Origin: Clostridium sp. JN-9
GTDB lineage: Bacteria; Bacillota; Clostridia; Clostridiales; Clostridiaceae
Reading direction: 5' to 3'
Assembly (NCBI RefSeq): GCF_004103695.1
Contig: NZ_CP035280.1
Span: 1,488,001 to 1,552,000, forward strand
DNA length: 64,000 nucleotides
The translations under genes and the position numbers were made by a program. The notes beneath the pieces are model-generated. The model did no database searches, had not been told where the DNA came from, and worked only from the letters and a program-made list of their open reading frames with translations. Below are positions 36,850-46,190 of this stretch, piece after piece. The stretch's first letter is position 1. The number at the start of each line of letters is the position of its first letter.

Positions 36850-38772
36850 ATGGATTTTAAGGGCCTAATAGAGAAGGATAGGGAAAAAAGAAAGTCTGAT
36901 AAATTCGAAATAACTTTCTTGGAATACTTAGATATGTTAAAAAATGATAAAGACATCTGTATGCTTGCACATCAGAGAATATACGAAATAATAATGAATA
37001 AAGGTGTGGATATACAAAATCCAGAAGAAAACCCACGTATAAGAAAAATATATGGAAATGAAACTATAAAAAAATATAATTTTTTTAAGGAAGACTTTTT
37101 TGGAATAGATATGACTCTAATGAAAATAGTTAATTTCTTTTATTCTGCTTCAATGAAGGGAGAAGAGTCAAGGCAGATTTTGTATCTGGTAGGGCCAGTT
37201 GGATCTGGAAAATCATCTATTGTTGAATCAATTAAAAAAGCACTTGAAAACAGCAGTGAGATTTATGCCTTAAAAGGCTGTCCAATGCATGAGGAGCCAA
37301 TGCATCTTATTCCAAAGCATCTGAGAAAAACATTTGAGGAAGCTTTAGGGGTTCAAATTGAAGGAGACCTGTGTCCTGTATGCAGGAGCAGATTAAAAAC
37401 AGAATATAATGGAGAATTTGAAAAGTTTCCAATTATTAAGACTGATTTTTCAATCAGATCACGAAAGGGAATTGGGGTTGTACCCCCAGTTGATCCAAAT
37501 AACCAGGATGCTTCAGTATTAGTAGGATCTGTAGACATTTCTAAAATGGATTTATATTCAGAGGATGATCCAAGGATATTATCTTTAAATGGTGCATTTA
37601 ATGTTGGAAATAGGGGAATTGTAGAGTTTATTGAGGTTTTTAAGAATGATGTAGAATATCTTCATACAATTATTACAGCTACTCAGGAAAAATCCATACC
37701 ATCACCAGGCAAGGGATCCATGATATATTTTGATGGCGTTATAATTGCCCATTCTAATGAAGCTGAATGGAACAAGTTTAAAGCTGATCATACCAATGAG
37801 GCAATATTAGATAGAATTGTTAAGGTTGAGGTTCCATATTGCCTTGAGTTAAATGAAGAAACCAAAATATATGAAAAGATATTAAAGAAAAGTAATTATA
37901 AATCCCATATTGCGCCTCATACTATTGAAATTGCAGCTATGTTTGCTATACTCAGCAGACTTTCACCATCAAATAAGGTAGATCTGTTTACTAAGCTGAA
38001 GATCTATAATGGTGAGGACATTGTAGAAAAAGGAACTACTAAAAAAATTGATATTACTGAACTTAGGGAAGAAGCAGGGGTAAGAGAGGGCATGGAAGGA
38101 ATATCTACCAGATTCATAATAAAAGCAATAGATAATGCCTTATCAGAATCAAGTTTTAATTGTATTAATCCATTAAGTGTAATGGAAAGCTTAATAAAAT
38201 CCGTTAAAAATATGGATATTCAGGATGATGTAAAGAAAAAATATATTGCCCTTTTGCAGGATACAATTAGAAAGGAATACAATAAAATACTTGAAAAGGA
38301 AATAACAAAGGCATTTATTATAAGCTTTAGAGAACAGGCTGAAAGCCTCTTTAATAATTATTTAGATCATGCAGAAGCATTTGTAAATCTAACTAAAATA
38401 AAGGATACATCCACAGGTGAGCAGTTAGAGCCTGATGAAAAGTTTATGAGATCCATAGAAGAACAGATAGGAATTTCAGAAGGTTCTTCCAAAGGATTTA
38501 GAAGTGATGTAACATCTTATATGTTTTATCTGGTAAGAAAAGGCGGAAGAATAGATTATACTTCCTATGAACCTTTAAAAGAAGCAATTGAAAAAAAGCT
38601 TACTGCTTCAGTTAGGGAAATGTCAAGAATTATAACAAAATCAAAGGTTAGAGATAAAGAACAAAGCAAAAAGTATGATTTAATGGTTGAAGAGATGAAA
38701 AAGGCCGGGTATTGTGATCACTGCTGTGATGTTATTTTAAAATATGCTGCAAATAACCTTTGGAAGGATTGA
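36850..38772 (+). CDS. prkA: PrkA family serine protein kinase / AAA ATPase
   Basis: PrkA (YeaG in Escherichia coli) is an AAA-type protein with reported kinase and, more recently, Lon-like protease activity. It is produced in sporulation or nitrogen and stress responses. The 640-residue protein shows Walker A LVGPVGSGKSSI (about 115-126), a Cys pair CPVC in the insert and the C-terminal PrkA domain. I set the ATG at 36850 after GGAGGG. Its stop is 4 bp before the yhbH start, indicating one transcript with yhbH and spoVR. Confidence 0.93.
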   Translation: MDFKGLIEKDREKRKSDKFEITFLEYLDMLKNDKDICMLAHQRIYEIIMNKGVDIQNPEENPRIRKIYGNETIKKYNFFKEDFFGIDMTLMKIVNFFYSASMKGEESRQILYLVGPVGSGKSSIVESIKKALENSSEIYALKGCPMHEEPMHLIPKHLRKTFEEALGVQIEGDLCPVCRSRLKTEYNGEFEKFPIIKTDFSIRSRKGIGVVPPVDPNNQDASVLVGSVDISKMDLYSEDDPRILSLNGAFNVGNRGIVEFIEVFKNDVEYLHTIITATQEKSIPSPGKGSMIYFDGVIIAHSNEAEWNKFKADHTNEAILDRIVKVEVPYCLELNEETKIYEKILKKSNYKSHIAPHTIEIAAMFAILSRLSPSNKVDLFTKLKIYNGEDIVEKGTTKKIDITELREEAGVREGMEGISTRFIIKAIDNALSESSFNCINPLSVMESLIKSVKNMDIQDDVKKKYIALLQDTIRKEYNKILEKEITKAFIISFREQAESLFNNYLDHAEAFVNLTKIKDTSTGEQLEPDEKFMRSIEEQIGISEGSSKGFRSDVTSYMFYLVRKGGRIDYTSYEPLKEAIEKKLTASVREMSRIITKSKVRDKEQSKKYDLMVEEMKKAGYCDHCCDVILKYAANNLWKD

Positions 38773-38776
38773 TCTT

Positions 38777-39985
38777 ATGGCAGTTTTTAGAGAATTTAAT
38801 CCTATTAACCATGACAGGACAGCTGAAGATAAAAGAAGACACAGACAGCTGGTTGAAGATTCAATTAAAAAAAATATTGTTGACATACTATCTGAAGAAA
38901 GCATAATTGGACAGACAAAAGATAAAAAGATAAAGATACCAATAAGAGGTTTAAAAGAATATGAATTTGTTTATGGAAAAAACAAAACTGGTGTAGGCAG
39001 CGGCAGCGGAGATGAAAAGAGAGGAGATATTTATAATATTGGAAATGATGGCAGCAGTGAAAAGGGTAATAATGGTGCAGGAAATGAAGAAGGGGAAGAC
39101 ATTTATGAAACAGAAATAACTATTGAAGAAATATTTGAATATTTTTTTGACGATTTAAATTTACCTAATCTAAATAAAAAGAATTTTTCTGATATCATAA
39201 GTGAAGGCTCAAAGAAGAAAATGGGATTTAAAAACAAAGGAATCAGGCCTAGACTAGCTAAAAAGAGAACGGTAATTGAGAAGCTGAAAAGAAAACAGGG
39301 ATATAAGAGAGCTTTAAGAGAAGATGGCTTAAAGGAAAATATTTATGGATACAGTGTGGAAAAAGGAAAAATAATCGAAAGATTTCCATTTAAAGAGGAA
39401 GATTTAAAATATTACAAAATTAAGCCTAAAGTAAGAAAGGAATATAACGCTGTAATTTTTTGTATTATGGATACTTCAGCTTCAATGGATCAAAACAAAA
39501 AGTATCTGGCAAGGTCATTTTTCTTTATGCTCTGTCAATTTGTAAAAATGAAATATAATAATGTGGAAGTAGTTTTTATTGCCCATTCAACTGTGGCTAA
39601 AACTGTTTCAGAAAATGAGTTTTTTCACAAAGTTGAATCTGGAGGAACATATATTTCCAGTGGATACAATAAAGCAATAGAAATAATAAATGAAAAATAT
39701 AATCCTCATATATGGAATATTTATTCTTTTCACGTAAGTGACGGGGATAATTGGAGTGAAAATAATGACAAGGCAGTTAATGCAGCCATAGAACTATGTA
39801 AACTCTGCAATCTATTTGGATATGCTGAAATAATGACATATGGATATACCAGCACAATTAAAAAAAGATATATAGATGAAATTAAAATGGATAATTTTGT
39901 TCCAGTAACAATGCAGAAAAAAGAAGATATGTGGAGTGCTTTAAGGGAAATGTTAAGGAATGAAATAAAATCCTCATACAATTAA
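38777..39985 (+). CDS. yhbH: YhbH family sporulation protein (DUF444)
   Basis: The 402-residue protein begins VFREFNPINHDRTAEDKRRH-like and has a Gly/Asn-rich linker (about 77-105). It then has a VWA-like domain with FCIMDTSASM (metal-site type Asp-x-Ser-x-Ser) and a final LREML. YhbH/YeaH proteins are encoded with PrkA and SpoVR and are thought to work together. The ATG at 38777 follows GGAAGG. The ORF could extend upstream into prkA but without a ribosome binding site. Confidence 0.92.
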   Translation: MAVFREFNPINHDRTAEDKRRHRQLVEDSIKKNIVDILSEESIIGQTKDKKIKIPIRGLKEYEFVYGKNKTGVGSGSGDEKRGDIYNIGNDGSSEKGNNGAGNEEGEDIYETEITIEEIFEYFFDDLNLPNLNKKNFSDIISEGSKKKMGFKNKGIRPRLAKKRTVIEKLKRKQGYKRALREDGLKENIYGYSVEKGKIIERFPFKEEDLKYYKIKPKVRKEYNAVIFCIMDTSASMDQNKKYLARSFFFMLCQFVKMKYNNVEVVFIAHSTVAKTVSENEFFHKVESGGTYISSGYNKAIEIINEKYNPHIWNIYSFHVSDGDNWSENNDKAVNAAIELCKLCNLFGYAEIMTYGYTSTIKKRYIDEIKMDNFVPVTMQKKEDMWSALREMLRNEIKSSYN

Positions 39986-40038
39986 ATAATTGCTGAACTG
40001 TTTATAAAGTAAATGTATAAAACAGGGTAGGTGTTGAG

Positions 40039-41415
40039 ATGGATTATACTATTTTTGATTTAGAAAAATGGGATAATGAAATAGAAGAAGTAGCAAAAGA
40101 TCAGAGACTGGATTACTACCCGCAGGAGTTTGAGATAATAAATTATAATGACATGCTGGCTTATGAAGTTTATGTTGGAATGCCTACAAGATACCCCCAT
40201 TGGAGTTTTGGAAAGGCCTATGAAAAACTCAAAACACTATATAGCTACAATCTTACGGGGCTGCCATATGAAATGGTAATAAACTCAAATCCATGTATAG
40301 CATATTTGATGAAGGACAATACCTTATTATTGCAAATACTAACTATTGCTCATGTTTATGGCCATAATGATTTTTTTAAAAATAACAGGTTATTTTCATT
40401 AGGAACTGATGCAAAATATACTTTGGAAGATTTTAAAAATCACGCTGACAGAATAAGAGAATATATTAATGATCCAAGTATAGGATATTTAGAAGTCGAA
40501 AAGATTTTAAATGCCGCCCATGCTCTTAGATATCAGACTAAAAGGGCAGCAGGCATAAAAAGGATTTCTTATGAGGAAGAAAAAAAGAGAATTTTAGAGG
40601 ATTATAAAAATCAGGGCAATTATAACAATTTAATATATAAAAATGAAAATAAGCCTTTGCCAGATTTAAATAAAATACCCTTGAAACCCGAGGATGATAT
40701 TTTATATTTTATTATTAAATATGGAGAATTAACTGAATGGCAGAAAAATATTGTGGAAATTGTAAGAGACGAAACTGAATATTTCATTCCTCAGATAGAA
40801 ACTAAAATTATGAATGAAGGATGGGCAAGTTACTGGCATTTTACCATTTTAAATAAATTGGAACTTAAGCAGGGATTACATTTAGAATTTATTAAGCGTC
40901 ATAATGATGTAATAGCACCATTAGAGGGAAGTATAAATCCTTATTACTTAGGTTTTGAAATTTACAAAGATGTTGAAATGAAATATGGCAGGGAAAAATT
41001 ATTTGAAGTCAGACAGATGGAAAGGGATGAATCCTTTTTAAGAAAATATTTATCAAAAGAATTATGTGAAAGACTTAACTTATTTCAGTATACAATTAAA
41101 GAAAATCAGCTTACTGTAGATGAAATAGCTGATGAAGAAGGATGGAGAATGATTAGAAATACATTAAGTAATAATTGCGGAATGGGAAGTATACCAAATA
41201 TCAGAGTAATTGACATGTGTAAATCTAATAAAACTTTAACACTTCAGCATTTATTCGATGGAAGAGAACTTAAGATAAATTATGCTATAGAAACATTAAA
41301 ATATATAGTGGATCTCTGGGGGCACAAAGTCATACTAAAGACAAAATTAGATAAAAAGGATACTGAAATAGTTTGTGACGAGAATAAAAAAATCTCTTAT
41401 ACTAACAGGCTGTAA
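40039..41415 (+). CDS. spoVR: SpoVR family protein
   Basis: SpoVR is involved in spore cortex formation in Bacillus, and YcgB is its enterobacterial homolog. The 458-residue protein has the family blocks YPHWSFGKAYEKLKTLY, VYGHNDFFKNN and NEGWASYWHF, rich in conserved His/Glu. It shows FEIYKDVEMKYG further on. A GTAGGTGTTGAG site precedes the ATG. Its presence after prkA and yhbH reproduces a set found together in many bacteria. Confidence 0.94.
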   Translation: MDYTIFDLEKWDNEIEEVAKDQRLDYYPQEFEIINYNDMLAYEVYVGMPTRYPHWSFGKAYEKLKTLYSYNLTGLPYEMVINSNPCIAYLMKDNTLLLQILTIAHVYGHNDFFKNNRLFSLGTDAKYTLEDFKNHADRIREYINDPSIGYLEVEKILNAAHALRYQTKRAAGIKRISYEEEKKRILEDYKNQGNYNNLIYKNENKPLPDLNKIPLKPEDDILYFIIKYGELTEWQKNIVEIVRDETEYFIPQIETKIMNEGWASYWHFTILNKLELKQGLHLEFIKRHNDVIAPLEGSINPYYLGFEIYKDVEMKYGREKLFEVRQMERDESFLRKYLSKELCERLNLFQYTIKENQLTVDEIADEEGWRMIRNTLSNNCGMGSIPNIRVIDMCKSNKTLTLQHLFDGRELKINYAIETLKYIVDLWGHKVILKTKLDKKDTEIVCDENKKISYTNRL

Positions 41416-41486
41416 TTTTAATTAATTGTAAATATTTTTACTTTTAAAAGGACTTATCTATATACTTATAGAATATATTAGTTGTA

Positions 41487-41584
41487 GAATTTTCTATTAT
41501 ATATTATAATAGAAAAAATTCATGGAATTATATATAGGTTGCTATATGCTTTGAAATCTATGTATATTTTTACAAAGTATATAG
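41487..41584 (+). promoter_or_regulatory. Two hairpins in the spoVR-degV gap
   Basis: The first pairs TTTTCTATTATA at 41490-41501 with its complement at 41505-41516 and is extended by GAA/TTC. The second pairs 41542-41553 with 41573-41584 (12 bp, one G-U) and ends three bases before the degV ribosome binding site AAGGGGAG. They may end the spoVR transcript and shape the degV leader. Confidence 0.5.
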
Positions 41585-41603
41585 ATAAAGGGGAGATTTT
41601 ATT

Positions 41604-42476
41604 ATGAAGCCGGTAATATTAGTGGATGCCAGCTGCGATATGCCGCTGGAATTTATTGAAAAAAATCATATTCCACATTTAGGATTAATATGTCATATTG
41701 ATGACAAGGAATATGAAGACGATTTTGGAAAAACATTCACATACGATGAGTTTTATGGTGAATTACGTAAGGGGAAAATGCCTACAACTTCACAAATAAA
41801 CTCTTTCAGATTTGAAGAGAAATTCAGGGAGTATGCAAAACAGGGAATTCCAGTAATATATCTTGCCATGTCGTCAGCTCTCAGCGGTACATATAATTCC
41901 GCTGTGATGGCAAGAGAAACAATTTTAGGTGAGTATAAAGATGCTGATATAACAGTAATAGATACAAAGGGGTCATCTATTGGAGAAGGGCTTTTAGTTT
42001 ATTATGCCTATGATATGCTTAATAAAGGATATAGTAAAGATTCCATAATTACCTGGGTTAAGGAAAACATGTTAAAAATGAATTATTGGTTTGCAGTTTC
42101 AGATCTTGATCATTTAAAGAGAGGTGGAAGAATATCTTCTTCTGCTGCAGTGGTTGGGTCAATTCTTAATATTAATCCAATATTATGCATTTCAAGTGAT
42201 GGAAGTTTAGCACAGGTAACAAATATTAGAGGAAGGAGAAAGGCCATAAAATACTTAACAGATAAATTTAAGGCAGAAGTAACTGAACCTCAGAACACAA
42301 TTGTTGCTATAAGTCATGGAGACTGTATTGAAGAAGCTGAATATTTAAAAAATATAATGGAAGAAGAATTTCATGTTAAGAAAGTTATTGTTAATAAACT
42401 TGGACTAATAATGGGATCACATTGTGGTCAGGGAATGCTGTCTTTATGCTTTTTAGGAAATGAAAACAGAAAATAA
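41604..42476 (+). CDS. degV: DegV family fatty-acid-binding protein
   Basis: DegV-family proteins bind long-chain fatty acids, and the FakB members hand them to the kinase FakA. The 290-residue protein shows ILVDASCDMP at the N-terminus, TTSQINSF and AMSSALSGTYNS. It also has DLDHLKRGGRISSS, all family features. A GGGGAGA site precedes the ATG, and a strong hairpin lies in the leader. No fakA is seen nearby. Confidence 0.9.
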   Translation: MKPVILVDASCDMPLEFIEKNHIPHLGLICHIDDKEYEDDFGKTFTYDEFYGELRKGKMPTTSQINSFRFEEKFREYAKQGIPVIYLAMSSALSGTYNSAVMARETILGEYKDADITVIDTKGSSIGEGLLVYYAYDMLNKGYSKDSIITWVKENMLKMNYWFAVSDLDHLKRGGRISSSAAVVGSILNINPILCISSDGSLAQVTNIRGRRKAIKYLTDKFKAEVTEPQNTIVAISHGDCIEEAEYLKNIMEEEFHVKKVIVNKLGLIMGSHCGQGMLSLCFLGNENRK

Positions 42477-42480
42477 TAAA

Positions 42481-42504
42481 AATCCAGCTTGGCTGGATTT
42501 TTTT
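42481..42504 (+). terminator. Intrinsic terminator after degV
   Basis: AATCCAGC at 42481-42488 pairs with GCTGGATT at 42492-42499. A run of seven T follows. Confidence 0.88.
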
Positions 42505-42542
42505 ATGAAGAAGTTAAAATTGTTATTTTTAACGGAGGTACT

Positions 42543-43925
42543 ATGGAACAATATATAAACAGGGTTAAGCATAGCTGGAAGAGTTTTATTGAAAAAGGCG
42601 AAACTCCAGTGAATATAAAGGAAGAAATTCTTAATTCATGGATTAGATGCAGAGAGAAAAAATTAAATTATGAGCAAGGCAGAATTGAAGTTATATCTCC
42701 TGATAAAATAGCCAAAATAAGAAGAGAAAATGCTGAACTTATTAGTATATCCAGACCTATAATGAAAAGTCTGCAGAAAATTGTAGTTGGGTCTGAATTC
42801 ATAATTGCTTTAACTGATAAGCAGGGACATATTATGGAGCTTATAGGTGATGAAAATATAGAGGGAAATGCCGAAAAACTAAATTTCAATCTCGGTGCTA
42901 ACTGGTCAGAGGAATATGCCGGTACAAATGCCATTGGAACTTCCTTATTTTTAAATGAGCCCATTCAAATAATAGGCCCGGAACACTATTGCAGAAACAG
43001 GCATATATTAACCTGCTCAGCATGTATTATACACAATGATAAAGGTGAAATAATAGGGTGCTTAAATATGTCCGGTCATTATAGTAAGGCACACCCGCAC
43101 ACATTAGGTATGGTTGTTTCAGCTGTATACTCAATACAGAAGCAGATGGCATTAATTAAGTCCAGTAAGCTTTTAAATCTCACATTTAATTCTATTTCTG
43201 ACGGAATGATAATTACTGATGAAAATTTAAAAATAAAAAATGCCAACAAAATGGCTGAAAAAATATTAAACCTAAGCAGAAGTGAAATATTTAAGCTGAA
43301 TATATGTAATACTTTAAAGGATAACGATTTTGGCAATAAAGTTATGTATGGTGAACAGGAATATCATAACTTTGACTGTTCTTTTTATGTTAAGAATAGA
43401 AGAGTAAGATGCAGCATGAATGCATCACCAATTCTGATTGGTAATATAGCTAAGGGAATAGTTATAACATTTAAAGAAGAAGGATATGTTCATAAAGTAG
43501 TTAACAAAATCGCAGGATATTCTGCATCCTATACATTTGATGATATAATTACAAATAACAGCAATGTAAAAAAGACCATAGAACTTGCCAAAAGAGCTTC
43601 ACAAAGTGAATGCAATATATTATTAGAGGCCCCAAGCGGCACTGGGAAAGAAGTGTTTGCTCAGGCAATTCATAATTATTCTTCCAGATCCAATGGGCCA
43701 TTTGTTGCTATAAATTGTGCTTCTCTGCCAAGGGAATTAGTTGAAAGTGAGTTATTTGGATATGAAAAGGGAGCTTTTACTGGGGCTTTAAGTGAAGGAA
43801 ATCCTGGGAAATTTGAATTAGCTAATGGGGGAAGCATATTTTTAGATGAAATTGGAGAGCTGCCTTTGGACATGCAGTCCAAGCTTTTAAGAGTTTTGGA
43901 TAATAAGAGTATCTTCAATTCGTAA
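42543..43925 (+). pseudogene. Sigma-54 dependent activator, N-terminal part (split by IS)
   Basis: This is the 5' part of an AcoR-like bacterial enhancer-binding protein. A GAF-type sensory domain (about 60-215) is followed by a PAS domain (about 220-330). The first part of the AAA+ domain contains Walker A APSGTGKE, the sigma-54 contact loop GAFTGA and Walker [11 protein letters not shown]. The IS begins after residue Ser456/Ile457, so the reading frame picks up four foreign codons and stops. Removing the IS and one 9-bp duplication restores an open 643-residue protein with 45467-46028. The start at 42543 follows ACGGAGG. Without the rest of the ATPase and the DNA-binding domain it should be inactive. 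Confidence 0.9.
43904..43912 (+). repeat. Target site duplication, left copy
   Basis: TAAGAGTAT flanks the IS on the left and is repeated at 45458-45466. Confidence 0.85.
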
Positions 43926-45457
43926 TTTGGGCGTAGCCCTCCAACCCTGCTATACTAAAGCCAAGGTTGGATCAAGAAGTTTCCTTACCTCTGCGGAGCA
44001 GCCAGCATACAATTGAATAAATTCAATAAAGGAAAATACGCCAAAATATTGACCAGAATATATTATAACTGACTTTTGCTTATCTTCTTTATAATTCTTA
44101 ATAATTACAGGGAGGGACTTGCCTGAATACTTATTTCCCTCCTCCATGTTTTTGAATAGTTGAAAATACATGTAGCCAATGAGTGTCATAACTATATGAA
44201 AAGTTATAAAATTATATTTTGTACTCTTAAAATCTTCTAATTTCCAAAAGTCTTTTATTTGTCTATAGTCTTCTTCAATTTCTGGTCTTAGTTCATAAGT
44301 ATTTATTATTTGTTTTGCAGTTTTATTTGTGTCTGTGGTTAAAAATACATAGTATTCATTATCTTTTTTATCATGAACGACACAGGCGCACAAGTCAACA
44401 TCTTTATCCGGTGTATTACTTTGCCACATCATACCTAGATCCTTAACCAGGTGTATTTCTTGAGTTTTCCTTTTCCTGTTAGGGTGTTTTTGCCACTTGT
44501 CTTCGGAGATTGCTATTTTTACAGCTTCTTGGTATATTGTCATGTTCTTTTTTGCAGGTACATATGTATCCACTTGCTTTTCAACCTTCAAAAAATTAAT
44601 AACATCACGAGAAATAAATCCCCTGTCATTTATGAGAATATCTCCACCTTTTAAACATTTACTTTTTAAAATCATATTTCTACAAAGTTCTAAATCATGA
44701 GGCTTTATAGAATCAAAAACTATCTCTTCTATAATTCCCGAATCATCCATAAGACCTCTTAATGTTCCCATTTTATAACCACGAATCACTTTTCCATCAT
44801 CTTTTATAGTTTCAGAATTTTCATAATTTACATTATCTAAATTCACATGTATTTTAGTGCAATCAAGAATATGTATAGATGGAGCTATGTTAAGAGATGG
44901 CATAACTACATTTTGGACATAATTGTTATAAGACTCTATAAATTCCTCAGCATCATATTTTTGAATTAAATTTCTCATAACGCCTTCGGCGAATAACCCT
45001 TCTTCAAGGTTTTTATTGGTATCCCACATATTCCATCCTAGTTCAGATAATAACTCACCATCAGTCACAGCAAAGGCGACATCTGTCAGGCTGGTTTTAA
45101 GTTTCATCTTTGCTGTAATTGCTAACGCAATAAGTATATGAAATGGAATATGCTTATTTTGTTTTCTTTTATCTTTAAAACTTTCAGCCAATTTATCTAT
45201 AAGTCCTATATTTTTCATTTTTAATACTATTGTATCTATAAGATTAGGGAAACTTACGTCAGCAGCATCAATCCTACCTTCTTTTATAGCTTCCAACACC
45301 TTATCTTTATCGTTTTTGCTTAATTGTAACATACAAACTATCTCCTTTTAATTATCATTAGTCTATATATATAATTCTATAAAAGATCTTAAAATCATTT
45401 TTAAAAGCTAAATATTATAGTACTTATTTTTAGAAATTTTCATATTACTTATTGAAG
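43913..45457 (-). mobile_element. IS4-type insertion sequence, 1545 bp
   Basis: The element has imperfect terminal inverted repeats: 43913-43929 matches the complement of 45441-45457 at 14 of 17 positions and both ends begin CTTCAAT. A 9-bp target duplication (TAAGAGTAT) flanks it, and it carries a single intact transposase gene on the minus strand. The open transposase frame and the perfect duplication suggest a recent insertion. The IS4-like assignment comes from the transposase motif, not from a database search. Confidence 0.9.
43950..45332 (-). CDS. IS4-family DDE transposase
   Basis: The 460-residue transposase has DDE-type positions: Asp in IHILDCTKI, Asp in [10 protein letters not shown], and Glu in the [18 protein letters not shown] block. 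That block resembles the IS4 Tyr-Arg-Glu-Lys signature. It seems complete: AAAGGAG lies before the start, and the product ends 37 bp inside the left terminal repeat. It is transcribed opposite to the gene it interrupts. Confidence 0.92.
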   Translation of the reverse strand: MLQLSKNDKDKVLEAIKEGRIDAADVSFPNLIDTIVLKMKNIGLIDKLAESFKDKRKQNKHIPFHILIALAITAKMKLKTSLTDVAFAVTDGELLSELGWNMWDTNKNLEEGLFAEGVMRNLIQKYDAEEFIESYNNYVQNVVMPSLNIAPSIHILDCTKIHVNLDNVNYENSETIKDDGKVIRGYKMGTLRGLMDDSGIIEEIVFDSIKPHDLELCRNMILKSKCLKGGDILINDRGFISRDVINFLKVEKQVDTYVPAKKNMTIYQEAVKIAISEDKWQKHPNRKRKTQEIHLVKDLGMMWQSNTPDKDVDLCACVVHDKKDNEYYVFLTTDTNKTAKQIINTYELRPEIEEDYRQIKDFWKLEDFKSTKYNFITFHIVMTLIGYMYFQLFKNMEEGNKYSGKSLPVIIKNYKEDKQKSVIIYSGQYFGVFSFIEFIQLYAGCSAEVRKLLDPTLALV

Positions 45458-45466
45458 TAAGAGTAT
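45458..45466 (+). repeat. Target site duplication, right copy
   Basis: TAAGAGTAT follows the right end of the IS, identical to 43904-43912. Confidence 0.85.
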
Positions 45467-46028
45467 AACAAGAATAGGCGGAACCTATGAAAAAAAATTA
45501 AATGTGAGAATAATTGCTGCTACAAATAGGAATCTTACTGATGAAATTGAAAAAAGAAATTTTAGAAGTGATTTATATTATAGATTAAATGTAATGAATA
45601 TAAAATTACTGCCTTTGAAGGACAGAAAAGATGACATTGAAGCCCTGGCTAATTATTTTATCTACAAACTTAATTTGAAAAACCCTAATAATTACAAGTC
45701 ATTAAGTTTAGAGTATATTGAATATTTAAAGAATTATGATTGGCCGGGAAACATCAGGGAACTGAGAAACGTTGTAGAAAGAGCTTACTATCTATGTGAA
45801 AAAAGTACTATTGAAAAGGATGAATTTAATGAAAGCAATCTGATTAAACATAATTCTAATGATGGTAAAAGTAACCTTTTAACAATGGATGACATTGAAA
45901 AAAACAGCATTATAAAAACACTTAACTGCTGCAATGGGAATATATTGGAAGCCTGTGAAAAACTAAACATCAGCAGGGCTACAATTTACAGAAAAATCAA
46001 GAAATATAATATTAAAGTCTCAAAGTGA
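45467..46028 (+). pseudogene. Sigma-54 dependent activator, C-terminal part (split by IS)
   Basis: This segment continues the enhancer-binding protein in the frame that results when the IS and one duplication are removed. It encodes the end of the AAA+ domain (RIIAATNRNL, DLYYRLNV, WPGNIRELRNVVERA) and a Fis-type helix-turn-helix at the C-terminus (ACEKLNISRATIYRKIKKY). The next start codon is ATG at 45504, with no good ribosome binding site, so a stable product is unlikely. Its last codons overlap the first of three palindromic sites upstream of the alcohol dehydrogenase gene, its likely target. Confidence 0.88.
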
Positions 46029-46083
46029 GATGTTAATATTATATCAATCTCACTTTGAGACTGTCAAATGTTTCACAATGAGA
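46018..46083 (+). promoter_or_regulatory. Three palindromic upstream activating sites
   Basis: TYTCA-N3-TGAGA occurs three times: 46018-46030 (TCTCA/TGAGA), 46048-46060 (TCTCA/TGAGA) and 46071-46083 (TTTCA/TGAGA). The first two also pair with each other as a perfect 15-bp inverted repeat (46017-46031 with 46047-46061). They lie 43-108 bp upstream of a -24/-12 promoter, the usual place for enhancer-binding protein sites. Confidence 0.7.
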
Positions 46084-46124
46084 ATTTTAATTTTATTAAT
46101 ATTGAATTTACAGAGGTTGCATAT

Positions 46125-46140
46125 TGGCATAATAATTGCT
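46125..46140 (+). promoter_or_regulatory. Sigma-54 (-24/-12) promoter of adh
   Basis: TTGGCAT at 46124-46130 and TTGCT at 46136-46140 match the consensus, with GG (46126-46127) and GC (46138-46139) separated by exactly 10 bp. Transcription should start near 46151. Confidence 0.82.
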
Positions 46141-46190
46141 GCATAATATGGTATAAGTAATTAATTTTTATTACATAAGGAGGATTATAT

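Noticed and set aside
44451-44700. Short plus-strand open frames within the insertion sequence
   Set aside because: They are complementary to the transposase coding strand and lack ribosome binding sites.
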